A stretch of 41,262 nucleotides of DNA. It comes from Magnetococcales bacterium. GTDB taxonomy: Bacteria; Pseudomonadota; Magnetococcia; Magnetococcales; Magnetaquicoccaceae. A program made the translations under genes and the position numbers. Shown here piece by piece: positions 1 through 6,932 of the stretch; the first letter of the stretch is position 1, and the number at the start of each line of letters is the position of its first letter. The notes under the pieces were generated by a model. That model saw only the letters and a list, made by a program, of their open reading frames with translations. It did not search any database and was not told the DNA's origin. The DNA lies in contig JADGAY010000010.1 in NCBI GenBank assembly GCA_015231775.1, positions 1 to 41,262 on the forward strand, in the 5' to 3' direction.

Positions 1-1
1 T

Positions 2-583
2 GTGCCGGGAAGTTCCGTGGGACAGATGCCGGTGGGATTCATCAACCGCTATCTCGGAGACTGGGCATTCAATTTCTTGCTGATCTCTCTCTCCCTGCGT
101 CCCATCAGCGAGTTGACCGGCATCAAGCAGTTCGGTCAGTACCGCAGAATGATTGGCTTGTATGCTTTTTTCTACGCCACCTTGCATGTCGTGACCTTTG
201 TGTGGCTGGAGTGGAATCTGAAATGGAACGACATCGTGGCGGATGTCTACAAAAGAGAGTTCACCCTGCTTGGCCTTGCAGCCTATACCATGTTGATTGT
301 TCTGGCGTTGACCTCCACCAATAACGCCGTGCGAAAATTGGGTATCCATCGATGGAAGCAACTCCATCAAATGACCTTCGCCATCAACGTTCTCGTTGCC
401 TTCCATTTCATCTTCGCCTCCACCCACGACAACGGCGAACCGTATGTCTATCTGATTCTGGTGGTTATGCTGATCTGGTATCGATTCCAGCAATACCTGA
501 AGGCATCCTCCCACAAAGTCAGCCGGAAAGACCGCGCCACTGCCCGGCCAAGATCACAAACGATCCAGAACCGAATCCCCTGA
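2..583 (+). CDS. msrQ: MsrQ-like heme-binding membrane subunit of the MsrPQ methionine sulfoxide reductase, 5' truncated by the window edge
   Basis: The visible 193 residues match the MsrQ/YedZ family: a Gly-Asp-Trp-Ala motif before a membrane helix that ends in LRP, then further hydrophobic helices. Histidines at about 62 (in ATLHVV), 122 (in KQLHQM) and 135 (in VAFHF) fit the family's heme ligands. MsrQ passes electrons from the quinone pool or a flavin reductase to the periplasmic molybdoenzyme MsrP, which repairs oxidised methionine in envelope proteins. The frame is open to the left edge and the usual first membrane helix is missing, so the true start, and probably msrP, lie upstream. 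The C-terminal tail after residue 165 is basic and cytoplasmic. Confidence 0.85.
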   Translation: MPGSSVGQMPVGFINRYLGDWAFNFLLISLSLRPISELTGIKQFGQYRRMIGLYAFFYATLHVVTFVWLEWNLKWNDIVADVYKREFTLLGLAAYTMLIVLALTSTNNAVRKLGIHRWKQLHQMTFAINVLVAFHFIFASTHDNGEPYVYLILVVMLIWYRFQQYLKASSHKVSRKDRATARPRSQTIQNRIP

Positions 584-903
584 TCCCAGGCGTCGAAAAA
601 TCGGGGGACAAAATCGGGAGCCCCATACCGATTATAGTGATCGCCATCCGGGAACCGGTGTGCTGACTCCATTGACGCCCCCCCCTTTTGGGCATGCCAA
701 AGCTTTGCCAGAACTAAAACCATGACCGGACACCAACGCCCAGACGCGCCACGTTCGCGCCAGGCTGGCCGGTCCCGCCCGCGTCACGGCACTTGAAATG
801 CGGCTGGATGCGAATCATCGCGCCCAGCCTGATCATGGCCGAGGTCACGGCCAGCGAAAACGTCGATTACGCGTTCGACTTCTTCGGCAAGGGCTTTTCC
901 GGT
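584..903. other. Gap of 320 bp, no convincing gene
   Basis: This stretch separates msrQ from the converging sigma-54 regulator. A short plus-strand frame near 800-900 reads like coding sequence (…IIAPSLIMAEVTASENV… then FDFFGKGF) but has no start or continuation. It may be the remnant of a lost gene; I cannot name it. No terminator with a T tract was found. Confidence 0.4.
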
Positions 904-2673
904 TCATTTGTCTGTTGTTTTTTCTTCTTTTCCACGATTACGCAACCCCATGGATTTCATGCGTCTCCATAAGGTGCTGCGACTGATTCCCAATTGGGTG
1001 GCCGCGACCTGTAACCGCCAACTCGAACCTTCCAACGCCTGTAAAATGGCTTTTCGATCCAGACCCTCGCCTGCCGTATGGCCGCTCATCAAGGGCCGTC
1101 CGCGCTGCTTGACCGGCAGTTGCAACTGTTTGAGCACGGGAAAATATTGGTTTCGAAAATCGTGAGGCAAATTGGACCATACCAGGATGGACTGCGGTGC
1201 GACAACCACGGCATGCTCCAACGTGTGTTCCAGTTCCCGTACATTGCCTGGCCAGTCGTGCTCCATCAGGGCTGCCAGCACTTCATCACTGATCCCTTTG
1301 ATTGAACGTTTCATCCGCGTGTTGAATTTTATCAAAAAGTGCTCAATCAGCATGGGCAGATCCACCTTGTGTTCCCGCAACGACGGGAGACGCATCTCCA
1401 CCACCTTGAGTCGATAATAGAGGTCTTCGCGGAACTTCCCTTCCTGGACCCGCTCGCGCAAATTGCGATGGGTGGCGGCTACCACACGCACGTTGACATG
1501 AATGGGCGCGCTATCCCCCACGGCCTCAAAAACCTGCTCCTGCAAAACACGCAGGAGTCTCACCTGCATATCCAGGGAGAGGTCACCAATCTCGTCCAAA
1601 AAGATGGTGCCACCGTCCGCCAGTTTGAACCGACCTGGTTTGTCACGCACGGCATTGGTGAAGGCCCCTCGCACATGACCAAACAACTCGCTCTCCATCA
1701 GTCCGACGGGAAGCGCGGCGCAATTGACCGCCACGAAACTGCGGTGCGACCTGGGACTGGTATTGTGCAGGGCACGGGCCACCAACTCCTTTCCCGTGCC
1801 CGTTTCTCCGGTGATGAGTACACTGGAGTCCACTTCCGCCAGTCGTTCAATCAATTCGTAGACCTCCTGCATGGCGGGACTGGAACCCACCAGTCCGTTC
1901 CAATTCTGTCGTGTTTGAGTCTCCCGTTCCAACATCACCAATCGGCTTTCGTCCCGCACCACCAGGATGACGCCTTGACTCTCTTGCAGCGGATCGTAAA
2001 ACAGGGAGGCCGTACAATTCAGAATACGTTCCATGCCGCTTTCATGCATGGAGATCATGCGTACCGCACGGTTGCTCTCGCCCTCTTCCCGCGCCTGGCG
2101 CAGCAAGGACTCCACTTTGGGAAAAAACCAGGCAATGGCGGTCTGCAGATATTGGTTCATGATGGATCGATTCAGTCCCAGGAGCCGGCTGGCGGCATCG
2201 TTGATCTGAATGATGCGCCACTCATGGTCCATGGCGATGATGGCATCATCCACACTCTGAAAAACGGCTTGCATGCGATTGATCAACAGTTCGCGCTCCT
2301 TTTGAACGCGTTTGTGTTCAATGGCAAGATTGGCCACATGCATGAGTTTGGAGGGGATGAGTGGTTTGGTGAGACAGTCGAAAGCCCCTTTTTGCAAAGC
2401 GGATTGCACCGATTCAGCATCAATGTCGTGGGCCACGATTACGGTACTGGTATTAGAATAGTTCTCACTGATCAGATTGACGACTTGAAGACCTGATGCG
2501 TCGGACAGGGAAATCTCAGAAATGACAAAGTGAAACTTAGCATTTTTCAATGCCTCCAGGGCTTCCTGAAAAGATCTGGCAATGGTGGTCGTGTATCCAG
2601 ACGCAGACATGACCTGTATCACCATGTTGCAAAACGATTCGTCGCTATCTATAACGAGAACACGGTTGTTCAT
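904..2673 (-). CDS. Sigma-54-dependent transcriptional activator: degenerate receiver, PAS, AAA+, Fis-type HTH
   Basis: The 589-aa protein has the NtrC-family layout: receiver-like domain (about 1-120), PAS-like domain (about 130-245), AAA+ domain (about 260-490) with Walker A GETGTGKE (289-296), a sigma-54 contact loop GAFTNA (336-341; the usual form is GAFTGA), Walker B FLDE (358-361) and WPGNVREL, then a Fis-type HTH at the C-terminus. It should remodel sigma-54 RNA polymerase using ATP. The receiver looks unable to be phosphorylated: the acceptor Asp is Glu53, the Thr/Ser switch position is Ala81, and one acidic-pocket residue is Ser10, although Lys103 remains. It is transcribed away from two sigma-54 promoters at 2859 and 4673, its likely targets. 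A palindrome 30 bp before its start suggests autoregulation. Confidence 0.93.
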   Translation of the reverse strand: MNNRVLVIDSDESFCNMVIQVMSASGYTTTIARSFQEALEALKNAKFHFVISEISLSDASGLQVVNLISENYSNTSTVIVAHDIDAESVQSALQKGAFDCLTKPLIPSKLMHVANLAIEHKRVQKERELLINRMQAVFQSVDDAIIAMDHEWRIIQINDAASRLLGLNRSIMNQYLQTAIAWFFPKVESLLRQAREEGESNRAVRMISMHESGMERILNCTASLFYDPLQESQGVILVVRDESRLVMLERETQTRQNWNGLVGSSPAMQEVYELIERLAEVDSSVLITGETGTGKELVARALHNTSPRSHRSFVAVNCAALPVGLMESELFGHVRGAFTNAVRDKPGRFKLADGGTIFLDEIGDLSLDMQVRLLRVLQEQVFEAVGDSAPIHVNVRVVAATHRNLRERVQEGKFREDLYYRLKVVEMRLPSLREHKVDLPMLIEHFLIKFNTRMKRSIKGISDEVLAALMEHDWPGNVRELEHTLEHAVVVAPQSILVWSNLPHDFRNQYFPVLKQLQLPVKQRGRPLMSGHTAGEGLDRKAILQALEGSSWRLQVAATQLGISRSTLWRRMKSMGLRNRGKEEKTTDK

Positions 2674-2693
2674 GAACGCCCCTTTGCATCAAA

Positions 2694-2730
2694 ATGAATT
2701 TGAAACAATATTGTTTTATGCTACATGAAA
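2694..2730. promoter_or_regulatory. Putative activator-binding site (UAS), unit 1
   Basis: The core is a perfect 14-bp palindrome AAACAATATTGTTT (2703-2716) inside a longer block shared with 4504-4540. A second shared block AAATGAATCA..CAACT follows at 2751-2767, and both copies keep the same 48-bp offset. The palindrome is centred about 150 bp before the sigma-54 promoter at 2859 and 30 bp before the divergent activator gene. That is a typical enhancer position for an NtrC-family protein. Binding by the neighbouring activator is inference. Confidence 0.65.
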
Positions 2731-2858
2731 CATAGAAAAATGAAACAAAAAAATGAATCAAACAACTCGTTTGGCAGAATTTCATCCGATTTTTTTCGGA
2801 TTCTGCAATACACACACCAGAATTAGCCTCTTAAGAATAAAATGAATTCTTTCCAAAA

Positions 2859-2874
2859 TGGCACACAGACTGCT
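2859..2874 (+). promoter_or_regulatory. Sigma-54 (-24/-12) promoter, unit 1
   Basis: TGGCACACAGACTGCT matches the consensus TGGCAC-N5-TTGCW, with GG and GC ten bases apart and one mismatch (C for T in the -12 block). It lies about 50 bp upstream of the small ORF at 2924. Confidence 0.8.
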
Positions 2875-2923
2875 TTGATTTCATTGTTAAGGTAAATTGG
2901 CATTTCAACATCTGGAGGCAATC

Positions 2924-3073
2924 ATGTCAAATTCTGAAATCAAAACAACGAACGAGTCTGGAAAGAAGTGTAAAGATAAAAAAGTAAAGAAAAACCGGTC
3001 ACACAAGAATGCAAACAGCATTGAGGTGGCTTCTCAGATTGCTTCGTTGGAAGTCGGGGCTGCAATGGCCTGA
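2924..3073 (+). CDS. Small Lys-rich protein of unknown function (49 aa), sigma-54 unit 1
   Basis: The ATG is preceded by a strong ribosome-binding site (CTGGAGGCAATC-ATG) that is identical to the one before the paralogous small gene at 4737. The product starts MSNSEIK, has a very basic middle (many Lys, some Ser/Asn, one Cys) and ends in a small hydrophobic, Ala-rich segment. No signal peptide or membrane helix is evident, so it is probably cytoplasmic or bound to nucleic acid or granules. It shares no clear sequence identity with the 54-aa protein beyond composition and the MS-S start, although their control regions are alike. The same transcript probably continues through a hairpin into the phasin gene. 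I do not recognise a family. Confidence 0.65.
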   Translation: MSNSEIKTTNESGKKCKDKKVKKNRSHKNANSIEVASQIASLEVGAAMA

Positions 3074-3105
3074 TGCGTGTGGTGTTTGTATCAGGCAAGA
3101 ACGTG

Positions 3106-3156
3106 ATGGCGACCCTACCATTCCGAAAGACGAAATGTGAATCCCAGGGTCGCCGT
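3106..3156 (+). other. Conserved hairpin between small ORF 1 and the phasin gene
   Basis: The arms ATGGCGACCC (3106-3115) and GGGTCGCCGT (3147-3156) pair around a loop of about 30 nt. The left arm with its flank, GAACGTGATGGCGACCC, recurs exactly in unit 2. No T tract follows, so it does not look like a plain intrinsic terminator. A processing, stability or attenuation element, or part of a small RNA, is possible. Confidence 0.55.
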
Positions 3157-3222
3157 TGCTATCTTGCTGGGCTTGTCAAGCAAGATACATGTCAACATAA
3201 AAATTATACAGGAGACACCATA

Positions 3223-3582
3223 ATGAAAGATAATGGTTTTTCTGAACATGTGAATGGCGTAGCCAAGAACTGCATGCACTCTGTTTGTGAATTGCAAAGA
3301 ATCAATGATCGCACGATACAGAACTTGATTTCACATCAATTGGAATCATCCGGCAAGTTTGCATTGGTTGGCGCACGACAGATGAATGATATTAATAATA
3401 ATTCAGACATGCTTGGTGTGAGTTTGTCTCAGGCAGCGATGGTCACGCACCTTGGCAAGATGATGATAAGCAATGCCAAACGGTCCATGAGCGTCCTGGA
3501 TCAGGCTCAAAGTGATCTTAAAGATTTGATCGAACACAAAAGTAAAGATTGGGAGCATGGGGTAAATTTTGGAGCAGAATAA
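3223..3582 (+). CDS. Phasin family protein
   Basis: The 119-aa product is almost wholly alpha-helical and amphipathic, with the pattern of small phasins: an N-terminal helix, a central region rich in Gln, Asn and Ser, and a C-terminal coiled-coil-like helix (about 70-108). No signal peptide is seen. Phasins coat polyhydroxyalkanoate granules and control their number and size. The start at ATG 3223 is set by the SD CAGGAG nine bases upstream; a longer reading frame back to 3073 lacks a comparable site. It is the second gene of the sigma-54 unit that begins at 2859. The family call rests on overall pattern because phasins have few fixed motifs. Confidence 0.6.
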   Translation: MKDNGFSEHVNGVAKNCMHSVCELQRINDRTIQNLISHQLESSGKFALVGARQMNDINNNSDMLGVSLSQAAMVTHLGKMMISNAKRSMSVLDQAQSDLKDLIEHKSKDWEHGVNFGAE

Positions 3583-3718
3583 CCTTGCAACCCGATTGAG
3601 AGCCAGGGCGATTCAGACAGGCATCATGCTGTTTGGCGTTCCATCAATGTCCGAGAGAAGGGGTTGATGGCAAGCCCACGACTCGGGTCGGGTCGTACTT
3701 CGAGAAGGGGAAATGACA

Positions 3719-4369
3719 ATGAGACACACAAACGGGTCCAGCAAGTTCGCCATCATCTGTGGGATGGTTTCTCTGTTGAGCTTGTCTGCCTGCATGACCA
3801 CGCCTGCGGAAAATGAGGGCTGGATGTCCACCAATGGGTACATCCAATGGCATCCCCAGTCCGGTATCCATACGCTCGCCGTAGCCGGCACCCAATGCTA
3901 TTTTTGCGAGAAGGTAAAAGCGCTTGTCCGCGTCAGCGTGCCGGTCGTCACTCCCAGGGAGCCTGCGCCCGACGTGAAAACAAGGTGTCCCAATCCTCCG
4001 GAAGGAGCCAAAGTCAATGCGGAGGGCTGCTGGATTTTGAATGATCTTCACTTCAAATTCGACCAGTCGGAAATCGAGCCCAATGCGTATCCGATTCTGG
4101 ATGAGGTGGTGGCGGTGTTGAACAACATCCGAAATGCCGACGTCCTCATTGAGATTCATGGCCATACCGACAGCACGGGCACGGTCGATTACAACGATGG
4201 CCTGGGAGAGCGGCGCGCCTACGCCGTGATGGACTATCTGGTCCAGCAAGGGGTGGATAGCACACGGTTCACCGCCATCAGCTTTGGCCTGCACAACCCC
4301 GTGGCCTCCAATACGACCAGAGAAGGCCGGGCGCTCAATCGGCGCGTGGAGTTGATACCCACCCCGTGA
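3719..4369 (+). CDS. OmpA-family peptidoglycan-binding lipoprotein
   Basis: The 216-aa protein has a lipoprotein signal peptide with lipobox LSAC about 27 residues in. A Pro-rich spacer with a CYFC motif follows, then a C-terminal OmpA domain (about 100-216). That domain has the LHFKFDQSEIEPNA strand, the HGHTDSTG peptidoglycan-binding motif and the closing NRRVEL. It should sit in the outer membrane and hold it to peptidoglycan. ATG 3719 is preferred to ATG 3713 because the GAAGGGG ribosome-binding site lies 8 nt before the former and only 2 nt before the latter. A small CACCCC/GGGGTG hairpin follows the stop codon (4360-4380). Confidence 0.88.
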   Translation: MRHTNGSSKFAIICGMVSLLSLSACMTTPAENEGWMSTNGYIQWHPQSGIHTLAVAGTQCYFCEKVKALVRVSVPVVTPREPAPDVKTRCPNPPEGAKVNAEGCWILNDLHFKFDQSEIEPNAYPILDEVVAVLNNIRNADVLIEIHGHTDSTGTVDYNDGLGERRAYAVMDYLVQQGVDSTRFTAISFGLHNPVASNTTREGRALNRRVELIPTP

Positions 4370-4503
4370 CACATGGGGTGAACCTGGATCCGGTGATGAC
4401 GGGCAATCACGGGCAAACGCCGGATTCAGGTTGGCGCTCTCTTGCATGATGGACCTTTCCACAACAAGAAGTGTGTCGTTCCCGTCCATCTCCCTGCGTC
4501 ACA

Positions 4504-4540
4504 ATGAATTTGAAACAAATTTGTTTTATGCAACATGAAA
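4504..4540. promoter_or_regulatory. Putative activator-binding site (UAS), unit 2
   Basis: A perfect palindrome AAACAAATTTGTTT (4513-4526) lies in a block matching 2694-2730 (shared ATGAATTTGAAACAA and TTGTTTTATGC.ACATGAAA). It is centred about 153 bp before the sigma-54 promoter at 4673. The spacing differs from unit 1 by only 4 bp. Confidence 0.65.
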
Positions 4541-4672
4541 GGGTGGACTTTGAGACAAACAAATGAATCAGTCAACTTTTTCAAAGATGAATTGGCTGTC
4601 TTTTTAGGAAAAATTGCAATATTTTGATAAAAATATGCCTTTTCTGGCAATAAAACACCATATTTTTGTGTA

Positions 4673-4688
4673 TGGCTCAAAGCTTGCA
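4673..4688 (+). promoter_or_regulatory. Sigma-54 (-24/-12) promoter, unit 2
   Basis: TGGCTCAAAGCTTGCA has GG and GC ten bases apart and a perfect TTGCA -12 element. It lies about 49 bp before the ATG at 4737, the same layout as in unit 1. Confidence 0.78.
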
Positions 4689-4736
4689 TTAATATTTTGT
4701 ATGGGGAAATCACATCATCCACCACTGGAGGCAATC

Positions 4737-4901
4737 ATGTCGCATTCAAATGCAAGATCATCAGGTAAAAGCAAGAGATCAGAGCGTTCCGATCAGAAAG
4801 ATAAGAAGAGCAGCAAAAAAAAAGGCAATCAAGATCTGAACACGGTCAGACCTTCTTCAGGCAATGATGCAGCGATTGTTGGGGTGCCCACCGCTGAATA
4901 G
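4737..4901 (+). CDS. Small Lys/Ser-rich protein of unknown function (54 aa), sigma-54 unit 2
   Basis: The start is set by the same CTGGAGGCAATC-ATG context as at 2924. The product begins MSHSNAR and is strongly basic and polar through residue 30 (SKRSERSDQKDKKSSKKK). It then has a short less charged tail ending in VGVPTAE. It looks disordered and cytoplasmic, with no signal peptide, membrane helix or known domain. Unlike unit 1, no second gene follows closely; the next coding region is the hybrid kinase at 5128. Conservation of promoter, ribosome-binding site and hairpin between the two units argues that this is a real gene, but I do not recognise the family. Confidence 0.65.
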   Translation: MSHSNARSSGKSKRSERSDQKDKKSSKKKGNQDLNTVRPSSGNDAAIVGVPTAE

Positions 4902-4979
4902 TTGATATTTTGGTCGTTGTTCTGAAGACCACGAACAGATGACTTGACTTTTCTCCGTTGAGCACATGTCTTGAACGTG

Positions 4980-5027
4980 ATGGCGACCCCTTTTGACGCG
5001 GTTATGTATTATAAAAAGGGTCGCCAT
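4980..5027 (+). other. Conserved hairpin downstream of small ORF 2
   Basis: ATGGCGACCC (4980-4989) pairs with GGGTCGCCAT (5018-5027). Adjacent CTTTT and AAAAA extend the stem. The 17-nt segment GAACGTGATGGCGACCC is identical to unit 1. No T run follows, so a plain terminator is unlikely. Confidence 0.55.
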
Positions 5028-5127
5028 TCGTATCATGTCATAATTAAAAACATTAGATCCATGCGCACTGAATGATCAATCATGTTGCGGCTGAATCCAA
5101 TGGGCGGTAACGGCGCCGGAGGCGTTC

Positions 5128-6846
5128 ATGCTTCAAAAATTCGATGATTCCATCTGCCTCAACTCGGAGCTTGACCTCTCGGAAGGGATTGCTGCACCGA
5201 AAGGCCACGCGCGTGCGCTAAAAAATGATGCCCTTCAAAACGCGATGTTCAACAGTATAAATTTTTCATTTATTGCAACGGATGCCAAGGGGGTCATTCA
5301 GATCTTCAACGTGGGTGCCGAGCATATGTTTGGCTACACGGCGGTCGAAGTGGTGAACAAGATTACACCTGCCGATCTTTCCGATCCGCGGGAGGTGATT
5401 GCCCGTGCCAAGGCGTTGAGCGCCGAGCTTGACACCCCGATCACTCCAGGTTTCGAGGCCTTGGTGTTCAAGGCTTCGCGCGGCATCGAGGACATCTATG
5501 AGTTGACCTACATCCGCAAGGACGGCAACTGTTTCCAGGCAGTCGTGTCGGTTACGGCCTTGAGGGATGATCAAGAGATCATTATCGGTTACCTGCTGAT
5601 TGGCACCGACAACACCGCACGCAAACAGGTGGAGGAGCTGTTGCGCCTGGAACGTCTGCGCCTGAATCAGGTGATGCAGGATAAGAATGCCGCATTGGAG
5701 CGCGCAAAATCGATGGCAGAAACAGCCAATGTCGCTAAATCGGAATTTCTGGCAAGCGTGAGCCATGAAATCCGGACGCCCATGAATGTGGTGTTGGGCA
5801 TGTCCGAATTGCTGCTGGAGACCAATCTTGACACGGATCAACGACATTTTGTTCAGACCATGTGCCATTCAGGGAAAGCCATGCTGGGCGTGATCAGCGA
5901 TGTCCTGGATTTCTCCCGTATTGAAGCAGGACACATCTCGTTGATGTCCTCTCCCTTCTCTCCCCGCCAATTGGTGCATGAGACTGTTCATCTGATGGAG
6001 GTGGTTGCCAAACAGAAGGGACTCACCATGACGGGTTGGGTGGATTCCGCAGTCCCGGAATTCGTTTTGGGTGATGACAGCAGAGTGCGTCAGGTACTCA
6101 TCAACCTGTTGGGGAATGCGATCAAATTCACCCAGCATGGGCAGGTGGAGATCCGTTTGAACCTCAATCCCTTGGAGTTGGAAACGTTCCTTTTCAAAGT
6201 GTTCGATACCGGCATCGGCATTGCCCAGGAACAACTGGTCAACATTTTTGAACGGTTTACCCAGATCGATGTGGGTATGAGCCGCTGTTATGGAGGCATT
6301 GGTCTGGGGTTATCCATCTCCCGACGTTTGGTGGAGTTGATGGGAGGGAAAATTGGGGTGGAGAGTCAATTGGGTCAAGGGAGTACCTTCTTCTTCACCT
6401 TGCCCGTGCGAATCGTGGCGCTCCCCGTATCCCACCCCATGCCGACAGCGTTGTCCGGAACACCCATTACGAAAATTCTGCACATCCTGTTGGTGGAAGA
6501 CGTTGAAGAAAATCAGGATTTGTTTGCCGCTTACATCATGAAGACACCTCACCATTTGGTAATGGTCAAAAATGGAATGGAAGCGGTGATCCGAGTGCGA
6601 AACGAAACATTCGACGTTGTGGTCATGGATATCCAGATGCCTGTCATGGACGGCTACACGGCCACGCGTCAGATTCGATTGTGGGAGAAGGAAACAGGAC
6701 AACCCCGATTGCCGATCATTGCGCTCTCTGCCCATACCATGGAGACCGAAATCAAACACAGTCAGGAAGCCGGGTGCGATTATTATCTGACCAAACCGAT
6801 CAGCAGAAGAAAAATTATAGAAACGTTTGAAATGTTATTTAAATAA
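5128..6846 (+). CDS. Hybrid sensor histidine kinase: PAS, HisKA, HATPase, receiver
   Basis: This 572-aa soluble kinase has one PAS domain (about 37-165), a short coiled coil, a HisKA dimerisation domain with phosphorylatable His213 (SHEIRTPMN), and a HATPase domain with N box Asn330, DTGIG (360-364) and [11 protein letters not shown]-terminal receiver follows with acceptor Asp501 (VVVMDIQMP) and the TKP lysine. No membrane helix is seen, so it senses a cytoplasmic signal through its PAS domain. That domain is a close relative of the triplicated PAS modules in the next gene, pointing to duplication and divergence. The SD GGAGG is 5 nt before the ATG. No Hpt domain is present, so transfer onward probably uses the Hpt domain of the next kinase. 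Confidence 0.93.
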   Translation: MLQKFDDSICLNSELDLSEGIAAPKGHARALKNDALQNAMFNSINFSFIATDAKGVIQIFNVGAEHMFGYTAVEVVNKITPADLSDPREVIARAKALSAELDTPITPGFEALVFKASRGIEDIYELTYIRKDGNCFQAVVSVTALRDDQEIIIGYLLIGTDNTARKQVEELLRLERLRLNQVMQDKNAALERAKSMAETANVAKSEFLASVSHEIRTPMNVVLGMSELLLETNLDTDQRHFVQTMCHSGKAMLGVISDVLDFSRIEAGHISLMSSPFSPRQLVHETVHLMEVVAKQKGLTMTGWVDSAVPEFVLGDDSRVRQVLINLLGNAIKFTQHGQVEIRLNLNPLELETFLFKVFDTGIGIAQEQLVNIFERFTQIDVGMSRCYGGIGLGLSISRRLVELMGGKIGVESQLGQGSTFFFTLPVRIVALPVSHPMPTALSGTPITKILHILLVEDVEENQDLFAAYIMKTPHHLVMVKNGMEAVIRVRNETFDVVVMDIQMPVMDGYTATRQIRLWEKETGQPRLPIIALSAHTMETEIKHSQEAGCDYYLTKPISRRKIIETFEMLFK

Positions 6847-6932
6847 TTTTTTATCTGAGATCAATTCGTTCATTCCATCCGAATCGTGGTTATAATTGTT
6901 TCGTATTTCCGGCTCGGTTACAGAGGTCAGTA

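Larger units (their letters stand above)
4370..4736. other. Intergenic region of 367 bp carrying the unit 2 control elements
   Basis: From about 4500 on the sequence is AT-rich and collinear with 2690-2923. It contains the UAS-like palindrome, a second shared block (4561-4577) and the sigma-54 promoter described separately. The first 130 bp hold no gene. Confidence 0.6.
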
